A stretch of 32,320 bases of DNA, taken from Candidatus Saccharibacteria bacterium UBA3829. GTDB taxonomy: Bacteria > Patescibacteriota > Saccharimonadia > Saccharimonadales > Saccharimonadaceae. The stretch lies in NCBI GenBank assembly GCA_002393165.1, contig DGIF01000023.1, positions 3,114 through 35,433 of the forward strand. The letters are read 5' to 3'. Both the position numbers and the translations under genes were made by a program. Each line of letters opens with the position of its first letter. The stretch's first letter is position 1. Below, one piece after another: positions 22,717 through 31,400 of the stretch. The notes beneath the pieces were generated by a model. It was given only the letters and a program-made list of their open reading frames with translations. It had not been told where the DNA came from and made no database searches.

Positions 22717-23454
22717 ATGGAGGAAAAAATGGATTTGACACCCTATCAAGAGTTTGCGAAGGAAAAGTTGGGGTTTGAGTTTAATGATATTTCGCTATTA
22801 GTGACAGCTTTGACGCATCGAAGCTATGTGAACGAACACAAGAGTAGCGTTAAGGAACACAATGAGCGGCTGGAGTTTTTGGGTGATGCGGTGCTAGAGT
22901 TAGTTTCTTCGGATTTTTTGTATCGAAATTACGACGAACCTGAGGGAATTATGACGGCGTTGAGAGCGGCGCTAGTACGAACTGAGTCGATCGGTGATGC
23001 TGGCAAGGAGCTGGGCTATGAGCCTTTGGTGCGGCTGTCGCACGGTGAAAAAAACGGCTCAGAACGGGCACGGGATGTGATTTTGGCGGATTGTTTTGAG
23101 GCAGTGATCGGGGCGATTTATCTGGATCAAGGCTATGATGCGGCGCGAGAATTCATCGCGAAGCATATTTTGGTGAAGATGGATACTATCTTGGACGAGG
23201 GAAGCTGGCGCGATCCGAAGTCGTACGTGCAAGAATTGGCGCAGCGGATTGATGGGATTACTCCGGTATATCGCACTCTAGAGGAGGATGGTCCGGATCA
23301 CGATAAAACTTTCAAGGTGGGACTTTATATCGGGGATCAGCTAAAGGCGACTGGCGTGGGACATTCGAAGCAAGAGGCGCAGACCGAGGCGGCGCGAAAA
23401 GGGGTGAAAATGTATCGCGAGATTGACCGGCAGACCAAGAGTAAGTCGGCCTAG
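22717..23454 (+). CDS. rnc: ribonuclease III
   Basis: 245 residues from ATG 22717 (241 from ATG 22729, which has GGAGG before it; both are plausible). The double-strand-specific endonuclease has the signature NERLEFLGDA (49-58), with catalytic Glu53 and Asp57, the second pair in LADCFEAVIGAIY, and a C-terminal dsRNA-binding domain starting DPKSYVQELAQ and ending EAARKGVKMY. It processes rRNA precursors and other structured RNAs. All active-site acids are present. The gene has its own strong promoter and ends at a terminator shared with convergent rpsP. Confidence 0.96.
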   Translation: MEEKMDLTPYQEFAKEKLGFEFNDISLLVTALTHRSYVNEHKSSVKEHNERLEFLGDAVLELVSSDFLYRNYDEPEGIMTALRAALVRTESIGDAGKELGYEPLVRLSHGEKNGSERARDVILADCFEAVIGAIYLDQGYDAAREFIAKHILVKMDTILDEGSWRDPKSYVQELAQRIDGITPVYRTLEEDGPDHDKTFKVGLYIGDQLKATGVGHSKQEAQTEAARKGVKMYREIDRQTKSKSA

Positions 23455-23470
23455 ACTAGACGGGATGGAC

Positions 23471-23510
23471 AAAAAACTGCCTTTGCGAGATGCTGGGGCA
23501 GTTTTTGTTT
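23471..23510. terminator. bidirectional terminator between rnc and rpsP
   Basis: Stem AAAAACTGCC (23472-23481) / GGCAGTTTTT (23497-23506) with a 15-nt loop. T-rich on both strands after the stem (TTTTTGTTT plus, TTTTTTG minus). Confidence 0.85.
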
Positions 23511-23511
23511 G

Positions 23512-23937
23512 TTAGGCTTCCGCTGGTGTTTCGGCCGGAGCTTCCGCTGGTTCAGCGGTTTCGGCTGGAGCTTCGGCTGCTTCAGCTACTGGAGCTTCGG
23601 CGGTTTCGGCCGGAGCTTCCTCTTTTGGCTGGTTCTTGCGAAGCTTGTCAGCGTGCTTAGCCTTAGCAGATTTCTTAGGGGCTAATTTGACCCATTTTGG
23701 TAGTTTGACGCCATTTTTGGCTAAGATGTAAGCCACACGAGTGGATGGCCGTGCACCGTTATTAAGATATTTTTCCACGGTCTCTTTGTCTAAGGTGAGG
23801 GCCTTCGTGGCTGGGTTGTAATTGCCGACCTCAGCTACGACACGACCCGAAAGAGGGTGGCGCTCAGCTTCTTGGACGACTATCCGGTACGTAGGATAAT
23901 GCGACCGGCCATTACGTTGCATGCGAATTGCGAGCAT
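23512..23937 (-). CDS. rpsP: 30S ribosomal protein bS16 with Ala/Glu/Pro tail
   Basis: 141 residues; the S16 core is the first ~88 (MLAIRMQRNGRSHYPTYRIV, EVGNYNPATK, NNGARPSTRVAYILAKNGV). S16 is needed for 30S body assembly. The remainder is a Lys-rich linker and a ~45-residue repetitive A/E/P/T tail (AEAPAETAEPAEAPAE), not normal for bS16 and probably disordered. ATG 23937 has AAGGAG upstream; the leader is about 22 nt. In many bacteria rpsP and the KH protein gene are in one operon; here they are adjacent but divergent. Confidence 0.95.
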   Translation of the reverse strand: MLAIRMQRNGRSHYPTYRIVVQEAERHPLSGRVVAEVGNYNPATKALTLDKETVEKYLNNGARPSTRVAYILAKNGVKLPKWVKLAPKKSAKAKHADKLRKNQPKEEAPAETAEAPVAEAAEAPAETAEPAEAPAETPAEA

Positions 23938-23966
23938 TTTTTCTCCTTAAATTTATTAACTGTCTC

Positions 23967-23972
23967 ATTATA
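23967..23972 (-). promoter_or_regulatory. extended -10 of rpsP
   Basis: Minus strand TGC-TATAAT, hexamer 23967-23972, about 29 nt before ATG 23937; the leader carries AAGGAG. No clear -35 is seen. Confidence 0.55.
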
Positions 23973-24044
23973 GCATATTTTTGAGAAATTGGAAGAGGTA
24001 AAATCGGTCGTAAAAATGGGCTAGCGTTTTTAATATGACAATGT

Positions 24045-24050
24045 TATACT
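24045..24050 (+). promoter_or_regulatory. -10 of khpA
   Basis: TGT-TATACT (hexamer 24045-24050), an extended -10 about 28 nt before ATG 24079, with GGAG at 24070-24073 as ribosome binding site. Confidence 0.5.
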
Positions 24051-24078
24051 GGTAAAGTAAACTAAAAATGGAGAAAAT

Positions 24079-24537
24079 ATGGCTACTATTGACCAACAAT
24101 TCGTAGAATACATCGTAAAAACCTTAGTCAACAATCCAGACAAAGTATCGGTGGAGCGCAAAATTGATGAGAAGGGGGTGTTGCTATCGCTAACCGTGGA
24201 TCCGGAAGATGTCGGGCGAGTTATCGGCAAGCGTGGCGTGACGGCGCAATCGATTAGGATGCTGCTTCGAGCGCTTGGCACTAAACAGGATGCTCGCTAT
24301 AATTTGAAGATTGTCAATACTGACGAAGATGGTGAGGAGACAGCCAAGAAGCATTCTGATGAAGGCTCGGCGCCGGTTGAGGCTACTGAGAACGTAGAGG
24401 CCGAAGAGGTGGTAAGTGATGGCAGCGAAACTGACGCTTACTATGCGGAAGAAGAGGCGGCTAGCGAACCGGAGTCCTCGGATCTTGCTGAAAAGACCCG
24501 AGCAGAGTTAGCGGACTTAGATGACCTTGATATCTAA
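24079..24537 (+). CDS. khpA: KH-domain RNA-binding protein (KhpA/YlqC type) with acidic tail
   Basis: 152 residues. The first ~78 form a KhpA-like single KH domain: FVEYIVKTLVNNPDKV, then VDPEDVGRVIGKRG with the GxxG RNA-binding loop (GKRG), then RMLLRALG. Family members bind small and ribosomal RNAs and affect division and translation in Firmicutes, usually as ~80-residue proteins. The additional ~70 residues here are strongly acidic (Glu/Asp/Ser-rich), probably disordered. It is adjacent to rpsP, the conserved neighbour. A strong terminator follows the stop. Confidence 0.9.
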   Translation: MATIDQQFVEYIVKTLVNNPDKVSVERKIDEKGVLLSLTVDPEDVGRVIGKRGVTAQSIRMLLRALGTKQDARYNLKIVNTDEDGEETAKKHSDEGSAPVEATENVEAEEVVSDGSETDAYYAEEEAASEPESSDLAEKTRAELADLDDLDI

Positions 24538-24549
24538 TTGTGGCTTGTA

Positions 24550-24586
24550 CGAAAGATAGCACCCGAAAAAGGGTGCTATTTTTCGT
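24550..24586 (+). terminator. khpA terminator
   Basis: Stem ATAGCACCC (24556-24564) / GGGTGCTAT (24571-24579), 6-nt loop, extended by ACGAAA / TTTCGT, with a T run at 24579-24583. Confidence 0.88.
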
Positions 24587-24594
24587 AAAAACTG

Positions 24595-24623
24595 TTGACA
24601 ATGCGGATATGAGCGCGTATAAT
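24595..24623 (+). promoter_or_regulatory. perfect consensus promoter P1 upstream of rpoBC
   Basis: TTGACA (24595-24600), exactly 17 nt, TATAAT (24618-24623): the full sigma-70 consensus. It is about 350 nt upstream of the rpoB start. Confidence 0.92.
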
Positions 24624-24629
24624 CATGGT

Positions 24630-24727
24630 TAAGCTAACTAACTGCGAGTTCGCTTAAAACATATTAGTCAAAGTTGAGAGTTTTATATATGTTCAAAAAT
24701 GTGTCTTCCGTTGAGGCACTTTTTTGG
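24630..24727 (+). promoter_or_regulatory. candidate attenuator or small RNA between P1 and a terminator-like hairpin
   Basis: The predicted P1 transcript has a possible stem AACATAT (24658-24664) / ATATGTT (24687-24693). It ends with GTGTCT (24701-24706) / AGGCAC (24714-24719), flanked by A5 and followed by six T (24720-24725). If termination is complete the product is a ~97-nt RNA; if partial, this is an rpoBC attenuator. It matches no RNA family I know. Confidence 0.5.
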
Positions 24728-24748
24728 TGGTTTTTCTAGTTTTTACTG

Positions 24749-24777
24749 TTGAATTTTTTGTAGCGGTGTGATATTAT
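24749..24777 (+). promoter_or_regulatory. promoter P2 upstream of rpoBC
   Basis: TTGAAT (24749-24754), 17 nt, TATTAT (24772-24777), just after the terminator-like hairpin. Predicted start near 24785. Confidence 0.55.
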
Positions 24778-24784
24778 AAATATA

Positions 24785-24973
24785 AGAAGTAGTGTGCCTT
24801 GTTTTTATTACTTGTGAGAGCTGGCGACTCTCAGGGGGAAGCAAGGCAGTAATCTTCGGCGCTGAAACAACCCATTGGGCGATTTGCCGCTCGTGACTTA
24901 GTGCCAAGTTCGGGCTGGTGTTCTTCATGGAGTTGTTTAAAAGATTAATAACACTAATAATAAAAGAGGTAGA
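24785..24973 (+). promoter_or_regulatory. structured rpoB leader RNA
   Basis: About 190 nt without an ORF. TGCCTTG (24795-24801) pairs CAAGGCA (24842-24848), enclosing the hairpin TGAGAG/CTCTCA (24815-24833). ATTACT (24807-24812) can pair AGTAAT (24848-24853), a possible pseudoknot. AAACAACCCAT (24865-24875) pairs with 24927-24938 (one bulged A), enclosing a stem GCTCG..ACTT / AAGT..CGGGC (24889-24915). The rpoB ribosome site AGAGG (24965-24969) follows. I see no resemblance to the L10 leader. Confidence 0.6.
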
Positions 24974-27900
24974 ATGGCTAAAAAACCAGTCGTAGGTGAA
25001 AGGGTATTTTTCACCGAAGGAGACCAGGCCTTGCCGATTCCGGACATGACTCAGCATCAGACGGACTCGTGGGAAGACTTTGTCAAAAATGGACTGCGCG
25101 AGGTTTTTGATGAGCTGAACCCGATAGACGACTATACGGGGCAAAAGCTTTCGCTAAGGTTCAAAGATTATTATTTTAAAGAGCCGAAAGAGACGGAGCA
25201 ACAGGCAAAATATAATCTGGCGACGTACGAGGCTCCATTGCACGTGCTTGTCGAGCTCGAAAATAAGGTAACGGGGCAAAAGAAAGAGCAGGATATTTAC
25301 TTTGGTGACTATCCATGGATGACCGATCGCGCGACCTTTATTATCAATGGTACGGAGCGTGTGGTGGTGTCGCAGTTGATTCGATCGGCTGGCGTATTCT
25401 TTAATGCCGAAACGATCGGGACGCGACGATATTATGGTGCGAAGGTGATTCCTGGGCGTGGTGCTTGGTTGGAATTTGAAACAGCAGCCAATGGCGCAAT
25501 GTATGTGAAGATTGACCGCCGCCGAAAGTTACCGGTAACAACTTTCCTCCGTGCGCTCGGCATGAAAGAGAGCGTGATCAAGAAGACCTTTGCGGACATT
25601 GATACGGGGGATAAGAAGTACATCGAAGCGACGCTTGAGAAGGATACCACTTCGACGCAAGGTGAAGCTCTGCTTGAGCTTTATCGTCGGATTCGACCGG
25701 GCGACCTCGCTACGGTAGAAAATGCGCGCTCGATGATTGAAAGGATGTTCTTTGATCCGAAGCGTTATGATTATTCGAACGTGGGCCGATTTAAGATCAA
25801 TCGCCGCCTTCACATGGATACGCCAAATGAGCCGAAATATCGCACTTTGCAGATGGATGATGTGATTGCGATTATCTCGGAGATGATCCGCCTGAATAAT
25901 ACGCAGGAAGCGCCGGACGATATTGATTCGCTTTCGAACCGTCGTGTGAAATTGGTTGGCGAGCTGGTGCAGCGCCAGTTCCGCTTGGGGATGCTTCGCT
26001 TACAGCGTAATATTCTTGATCGGATGTCAATGGCGAATGCTGACGAGGTGACCCCGTCACAGCTACTTAACTCACGACCAGTGGTGGCAGCGGTGAAGGA
26101 GTTTTTCTCCACTTCGCAGCTTTCGCAGTTGATGGACGAGGTAAACCCGTTCTCGGAGCTCGCTCACAAACGCCGTTTGTCATCGATGGGCCCTGGTGGT
26201 CTAACTCGTGAGCGTGCTGGATTTGATGTGCGCGACGCTCACCCGACGCATTATGGCCGTATCTGTACGGTAGAAACTCCGGAAGGTGGCAACGTGGGTC
26301 TGGTGCTTAACTTTGCTACTTACGCCAGGATTAATAAATATGGTTTCATCGAGGCTCCTTATCGCGTCGTTAAGAACGGCAAGGTGACCGATGAGGTAGT
26401 ATATGTTGATGCTGATACTGAGCACGAGATGGTGATTGCGGACGCTTCGGTGAAGCTAGATAAAGATGGTAAATTTGTGGAAGATTGGGTTTCAGCTCGT
26501 GTGCACGGAGCGCCGGCTCACGTTGAAGCCTCCAAAGTGACACATATTGATGCGGCGCACAAGGAAATTCTTGGCGTGTCGGCTTCGTTAATTCCGTTCG
26601 TGGAAAAGAACCGCGTTGACCGCTCGCTCATGGCTTGCGCCATGCAGAAGCAGGCAGTGCCGCTACTGCGCCAGGATAATCCGATTGTCGGTACCGGTAT
26701 CGAGGGAGAAGTGGCACGTAATACTTCTCAACTCGTGATGGCTTCTGGTAGCGGTGTAGTCAAAAAAGCCGATGGTGAATCCGTAATTGTAACCTATGAC
26801 AAGGGTGGAGACGTTGAATACAAGCTGCAGCATTTTGAGAAGACCAATGACGATCGTTGCTACAATCAGCGCTGTGTAGTGGCGAGAGGCCAGAAGGTCA
26901 AGAAGGGCGATACTCTGATCGAGGGTGCTTCAGTTCACAATGGCGAACTTGCCCTTGGGCGAGATTTGCTAGTGGCATTTATGCCGTGGCGTGGTTACAA
27001 CATGGACGACGCAATCGTGATTTCTAACCGCTTGGTCGAAGATGATACTTTGACTTCGATTAACATTAAGGATTTTGATGTGGAAGTCCGCGAGACGAAG
27101 CTTGGGCCAGAACAAGTGACGCGGGACATCCCGAACGTTTCAGAACATTCACTCAGGCATCTTGGTGAAGATGGTATTGTGACGGTCGGTTCGGAAGTAT
27201 CGAATGGCGATATCCTAGTCGGCAAGATTACTCCGAAGGGCGAGCAAGAGCTTTCGTCTGAGGAACGCTTGCTCCGCGCAATCTTTGGCGAAAAAGCAAA
27301 AGATGTTCGCGATACTTCAATCCGAATGAACGGTTCATCAACTGGTAAGGTCGTGGACGTACGAGTTTACACTCGCGAGCAGGGCCATGAGTTGAAGGCC
27401 GGCGTGATTATGCAGATTAAGATCTATGTTGCGGAAATGCGAAAGATCGGCGTGGGCGATAAGTTGGCTGGCCGACACGGTAACAAGGGCGTGGTTTCGC
27501 GCGTGTTGCCAGTTGAGGATATGCCATTTATGGAAGATGGAACACCGATTGATATCGTGTTGTCGCCAATGGGCGTGCCGTCACGTATGAACTTAGGCCA
27601 GCTCTTTGAAACGCATCTTGGTATGGCAGCAAAGGCACTGGGCTATCATGTGGCAACCCCGTCATTCAACGGCGTGTCGGATGAAGTGATTTCGGACGAG
27701 CTCGAGAAGGCTGGTTATGCTAGAGATGGTCGTGTGCAACTTTATGATGGTTTGACTGGTGAACCATTCAACGAAAGAACTAGTGTTGGTGTGATGCACA
27801 TGCTGAAACTCCATCACATGGTGGAAGACAAGATTCACGCACGTTCGACTGGCCCTTACACGATGGTGACTCAGCAACCGCTCGGTGGTAAAGCTCAGAA

Positions 27901-28402
27901 TGGCGGTCAGCGCTTCGGGGAGATGGAGGTGTGGGCACTTGAAGCTTATGGCGCAGCCACGACGCTTCAGGAAATGCTCACCATTAAGTCAGATGACGTT
28001 TATGGTCGTGCGAAGGCCTACGAATCTATCATCAAACATGAACCGATCGAAGGGCCGAAGCTACCAGAAGGCTTTAACGTTCTAGTGAAGGAGCTACAGG
28101 GTCTCGGTCTTAAGGTAGATCTTCTAGATCATGGCGAGTCAGCGGACGCTGGTGACGTGATCGAGAAGACTTCACGCGAGATAGAAAGAGATAAAGACGA
28201 CCAGTCAATTTACGATCAACATAAGAAAGATACCGCGCCGGAGATTCTTGATCTCGATGATGAAGAGGCCGAGGCGATGATGGCGGAAGAAGGTATTGAT
28301 ATAATGGAGGCTGACGAAGAATCAGATAGCTTTGATGACGGGCCGGGGGAAGAAGTTGACGAGCTAGAAGAAGGTACAGTTGACCTCGGAGAGGAGTTCT
28401 AA
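24974..28402 (+). CDS. rpoB: RNA polymerase beta subunit
   Basis: 1142 residues, near the bacterial minimum. The rifampicin region at about 376-410 (SQLSQLMDEVNPFSELAHKRR then LSSMGPGG) keeps the Asp, His and Ser of the drug contact set. VRDAHPTHYGRICTVETPEG, the GDKLAGRHGNKGVVS switch region, and the C-terminal GGQRFGEMEVWALEAYGA clamp segment are all intact. The last ~60 residues are a strongly acidic tail. Codon use is enriched in CGT/CGC/CTT compared with pheT or ftsX, as expected for high expression. ATG 24974 follows AGAGG with a short 4-nt gap. rpoC starts 1 nt after the stop. Confidence 0.98.
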   Translation: MAKKPVVGERVFFTEGDQALPIPDMTQHQTDSWEDFVKNGLREVFDELNPIDDYTGQKLSLRFKDYYFKEPKETEQQAKYNLATYEAPLHVLVELENKVTGQKKEQDIYFGDYPWMTDRATFIINGTERVVVSQLIRSAGVFFNAETIGTRRYYGAKVIPGRGAWLEFETAANGAMYVKIDRRRKLPVTTFLRALGMKESVIKKTFADIDTGDKKYIEATLEKDTTSTQGEALLELYRRIRPGDLATVENARSMIERMFFDPKRYDYSNVGRFKINRRLHMDTPNEPKYRTLQMDDVIAIISEMIRLNNTQEAPDDIDSLSNRRVKLVGELVQRQFRLGMLRLQRNILDRMSMANADEVTPSQLLNSRPVVAAVKEFFSTSQLSQLMDEVNPFSELAHKRRLSSMGPGGLTRERAGFDVRDAHPTHYGRICTVETPEGGNVGLVLNFATYARINKYGFIEAPYRVVKNGKVTDEVVYVDADTEHEMVIADASVKLDKDGKFVEDWVSARVHGAPAHVEASKVTHIDAAHKEILGVSASLIPFVEKNRVDRSLMACAMQKQAVPLLRQDNPIVGTGIEGEVARNTSQLVMASGSGVVKKADGESVIVTYDKGGDVEYKLQHFEKTNDDRCYNQRCVVARGQKVKKGDTLIEGASVHNGELALGRDLLVAFMPWRGYNMDDAIVISNRLVEDDTLTSINIKDFDVEVRETKLGPEQVTRDIPNVSEHSLRHLGEDGIVTVGSEVSNGDILVGKITPKGEQELSSEERLLRAIFGEKAKDVRDTSIRMNGSSTGKVVDVRVYTREQGHELKAGVIMQIKIYVAEMRKIGVGDKLAGRHGNKGVVSRVLPVEDMPFMEDGTPIDIVLSPMGVPSRMNLGQLFETHLGMAAKALGYHVATPSFNGVSDEVISDELEKAGYARDGRVQLYDGLTGEPFNERTSVGVMHMLKLHHMVEDKIHARSTGPYTMVTQQPLGGKAQNGGQRFGEMEVWALEAYGAATTLQEMLTIKSDDVYGRAKAYESIIKHEPIEGPKLPEGFNVLVKELQGLGLKVDLLDHGESADAGDVIEKTSREIERDKDDQSIYDQHKKDTAPEILDLDDEEAEAMMAEEGIDIMEADEESDSFDDGPGEEVDELEEGTVDLGEEF

Positions 28403-28403
28403 T

Positions 28404-31400
28404 ATGGCGTGGATGGATAATTTCATTTCTGCTTCAGACTTTGACTCCATTCGCTTGTCGGTTGCGAGTCGCGACGACATCCTGAACTGGAGTTATGGTG
28501 AAGTAACCAAGCCGGAGACGATTAACTATCGGACTCAAAAACCAGAGCGTGATGGGTTGTTCTGCGAACGGATTTTCGGGCCAACCAAGGATATTAATCC
28601 GCACGATTCGAAGCTTAAAGGCGTTCGAACGCGTGAAGCGGCGGTGGACAAGGAAGGTAACCTTGTTACTAAGTCGATTACGCGACGTGAACGCATGGGT
28701 CATATTGCCTTGGCGGCTCCGGTGGCGCACATTTGGTTTATGCGCGGAGTGCCGTCAGCGTTGTCTTTGTTGCTTGACATTACGGTCAAGAATATTGAGA
28801 AGGTAGTGTATTTCGCGACTTATCTCATGACTGATGTTAAGTCGGACGAAATCAAGAAAACGTTAGAGACTTTGGAATCGCAAACTGCGGCGGCGCGGGA
28901 AGCAATTGAGATTCGCTACAAGAACGCAGCGGAAGCCGAGAACGCAGACGTGAAGTCGTTGGCGGAGGAGCGCAATCGTGAGCTAGGGGAGCTAGAGTCG
29001 GATTTCCAGATGCGAAAGAACTTACTCGAGTCCTTCAAGAAGGGTGGCGTGATTACGGAAGTCGAGTACCGCAATTTGCCAGAAGAGTATGAAGACCTAA
29101 TCACGGTAGAGATGGGCGCGACGGCTATCAAGAAGATGCTTGATGAGATTGATCTTGACAAGCTGATCGAGACCTTGCATGCTGAGGAAGCAGAAGCGAA
29201 AGGCCAAAAGGAGAAGAAGATTCAGAAACGCCTCAAGACTCTTGAGGGTATGCAGGCAGCTGGAATTCGGCCAGAAGATTTGATTTTGACGGTAGTTCCG
29301 GTCATTCCGCCGGATCTTCGCCCGATGATTGCACTTCCGGGTGGACGTTTTGCGACTTCGGACCTTAACGATCTTTATCGTCGCGTGATCAACCGCAATA
29401 ACCGTTTGAAGAAGCTGTTGGATTTGAATGCACCGGCGGTGATTTGTCGAAACGAAATGCGCATGTTGCAGGAAGCAGTTGATGCGTTGATAGATAACTC
29501 AGCGGCACATGGTGCTGGTACGACCAACGGTCGCAGAAAACTGAAGTCGTTGTCTGATTTGCTCAAGGGCAAGCAAGGGCGCTTCCGCCAGAACTTGCTC
29601 GGTAAGCGTGTGGACTACTCTGGGCGCTCAGTGATCGTGGTCGGTCCGGAGTTGCAACTTCACGAATGTGGTTTGCCGAAGCAAATGGCGCTAGAACTCT
29701 TTAAGCCATTTGTGATTTCGTGGTTGATTAGCAATGAGCATGCAAATAACATCCGTTCGGCTTCACGACTTATCGAAACGAAAGAAACGGTGGTTTGGGA
29801 TGCGCTTGACGAAGTAATTAAAGGCAAGTATGTATTGCTTAACCGTGCTCCGTCGCTTCACCGTTTGTCGGTGCAGGCTTTCCAACCAAGATTGATTGAC
29901 GGCAAGGCGATTAAACTGCATCCGCTCGTGGCGTCCGGCTTTAACGCCGACTACGATGGCGACCAAATGGCGGTACATTTGCCGTTGTCTGATGCCGCGC
30001 AGCTTGAAGCCAAGGAGCTAATGTCGGCATCGAAGAATCTTTTGAAGCCGGCAGATGGTGCGCCAGTGTTGGCAATTTATCAGGACGTAGTGCTCGGCGC
30101 TTATTACTTGACTTATGACAAGCCGGGAACTGACACCGATGAACCGAAGGCTTTCTCCTCAGTCTATGAGGCTGAGATGGCTTACGATCAGGGCATCATT
30201 CGACTTCAGACTCCAATTCGAGTGTTTGCAAAGCGTGAGATTCGTGACACAACTCTTGGACGAGTGATCTTTAACGAGATTTTGCCGAAGGATTATCCGT
30301 ATGATAACTCAGTGCAGACCAAGAAGCATTTGTCTAAGGTGATGGCTGACATTTTCGACCTATATGGTTCGGAAGTGATGGTGCGCACGGCAGATGCCTT
30401 AAAGGATTTGGCGTTTGAGTATGAGACGATTGCGTCGATTTCGACGGCAAAGGATGATTACCCGACCTATGATGAAATCGATGATTTCATTGCAGAGGGT
30501 GATGCTAAAACAGCATTGATCCAGCAGCAGTTTAATGATGGTTTGGTGACCGAAGATGAGCGACACAAACTAACGATTGCAAACTGGCGAGATATCGACA
30601 AGAGAATTTCGGAGTTCTTGCAGGGTAAGTTGGCTGAGATGGATACCGACATCGCAGTGATGGTGAACTCGGGCGCTCGTGGTAATATTTCCAACATCAA
30701 GCTCGCTTCGGCGGAGATTGGTATCATGGTGGATATTAACAACAATGAGATCGAGCTTCCGGTCAAATCGTCGTACAAGAAGGGTCTTAACACCTTGGAG
30801 TCGTTTATCGCAACGCGAGGCGCACGTCAGGGTCAGGTCTCTACGGCACTTCGTACAGCAGACTCTGGGTATTTGACGCGCCGTCTCGTGGATGTGTCGC
30901 AAGATGTGTTTACGACGGACGAAGAGGCCGAGGATCCAGGCTTTACGGTTTACAAGAGCGAAACGGAACTTTCAGGCATTTCGTTCGTGGCGAGAATCTC
31001 CGGACGATATACTGCGGAAGTGGTGCCGGGATACCTTGAAGCAGACCAATTGATTACGAAAGAAGTTGCGGAGCAGATTGACGCTGATCCAGCAATTGAA
31101 TCAGTGAAGATCCAGTCAGTATTGTCGACGACGGCAGTAGAGGGTGTGCCAAGGAAGGCTTACGGCGTGGATATGTCTACGCGATCCCTAGTGGCGGCGC
31201 ATGAGCCGGTGGGTGTGATTGCTGCGCAATCGCTTGGTGAGCCAGGTACGCAGCTAACGCTCGACACTAAACACGGTTCTGGTGTGGCAGGATCGGGCGC
31301 CATTGCGCGTGGTCTTCCTCGTGTTGAAGAGTTGCTAGAAGCAAGAACTCCGAAAGGCCAGGCTTACGTTTCGCCAATCGACGGCGTGGTGGAAGTTTGG

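Noticed and set aside
24785..24973. tmRNA, RNase P RNA, SRP RNA, tRNA or L10 leader
   Set aside because: None of the signature sequences I know for these RNAs are present.
26101..26210. Rifampicin-resistance change in RpoB
   Set aside because: Asp, His and Ser of the resistance hot spots are wild type; the other differences look like lineage variation.
28380..28403. TTG start for rpoC inside rpoB
   Set aside because: ATG 28404 has a good ribosome site and matches the usual beta' N-terminus.
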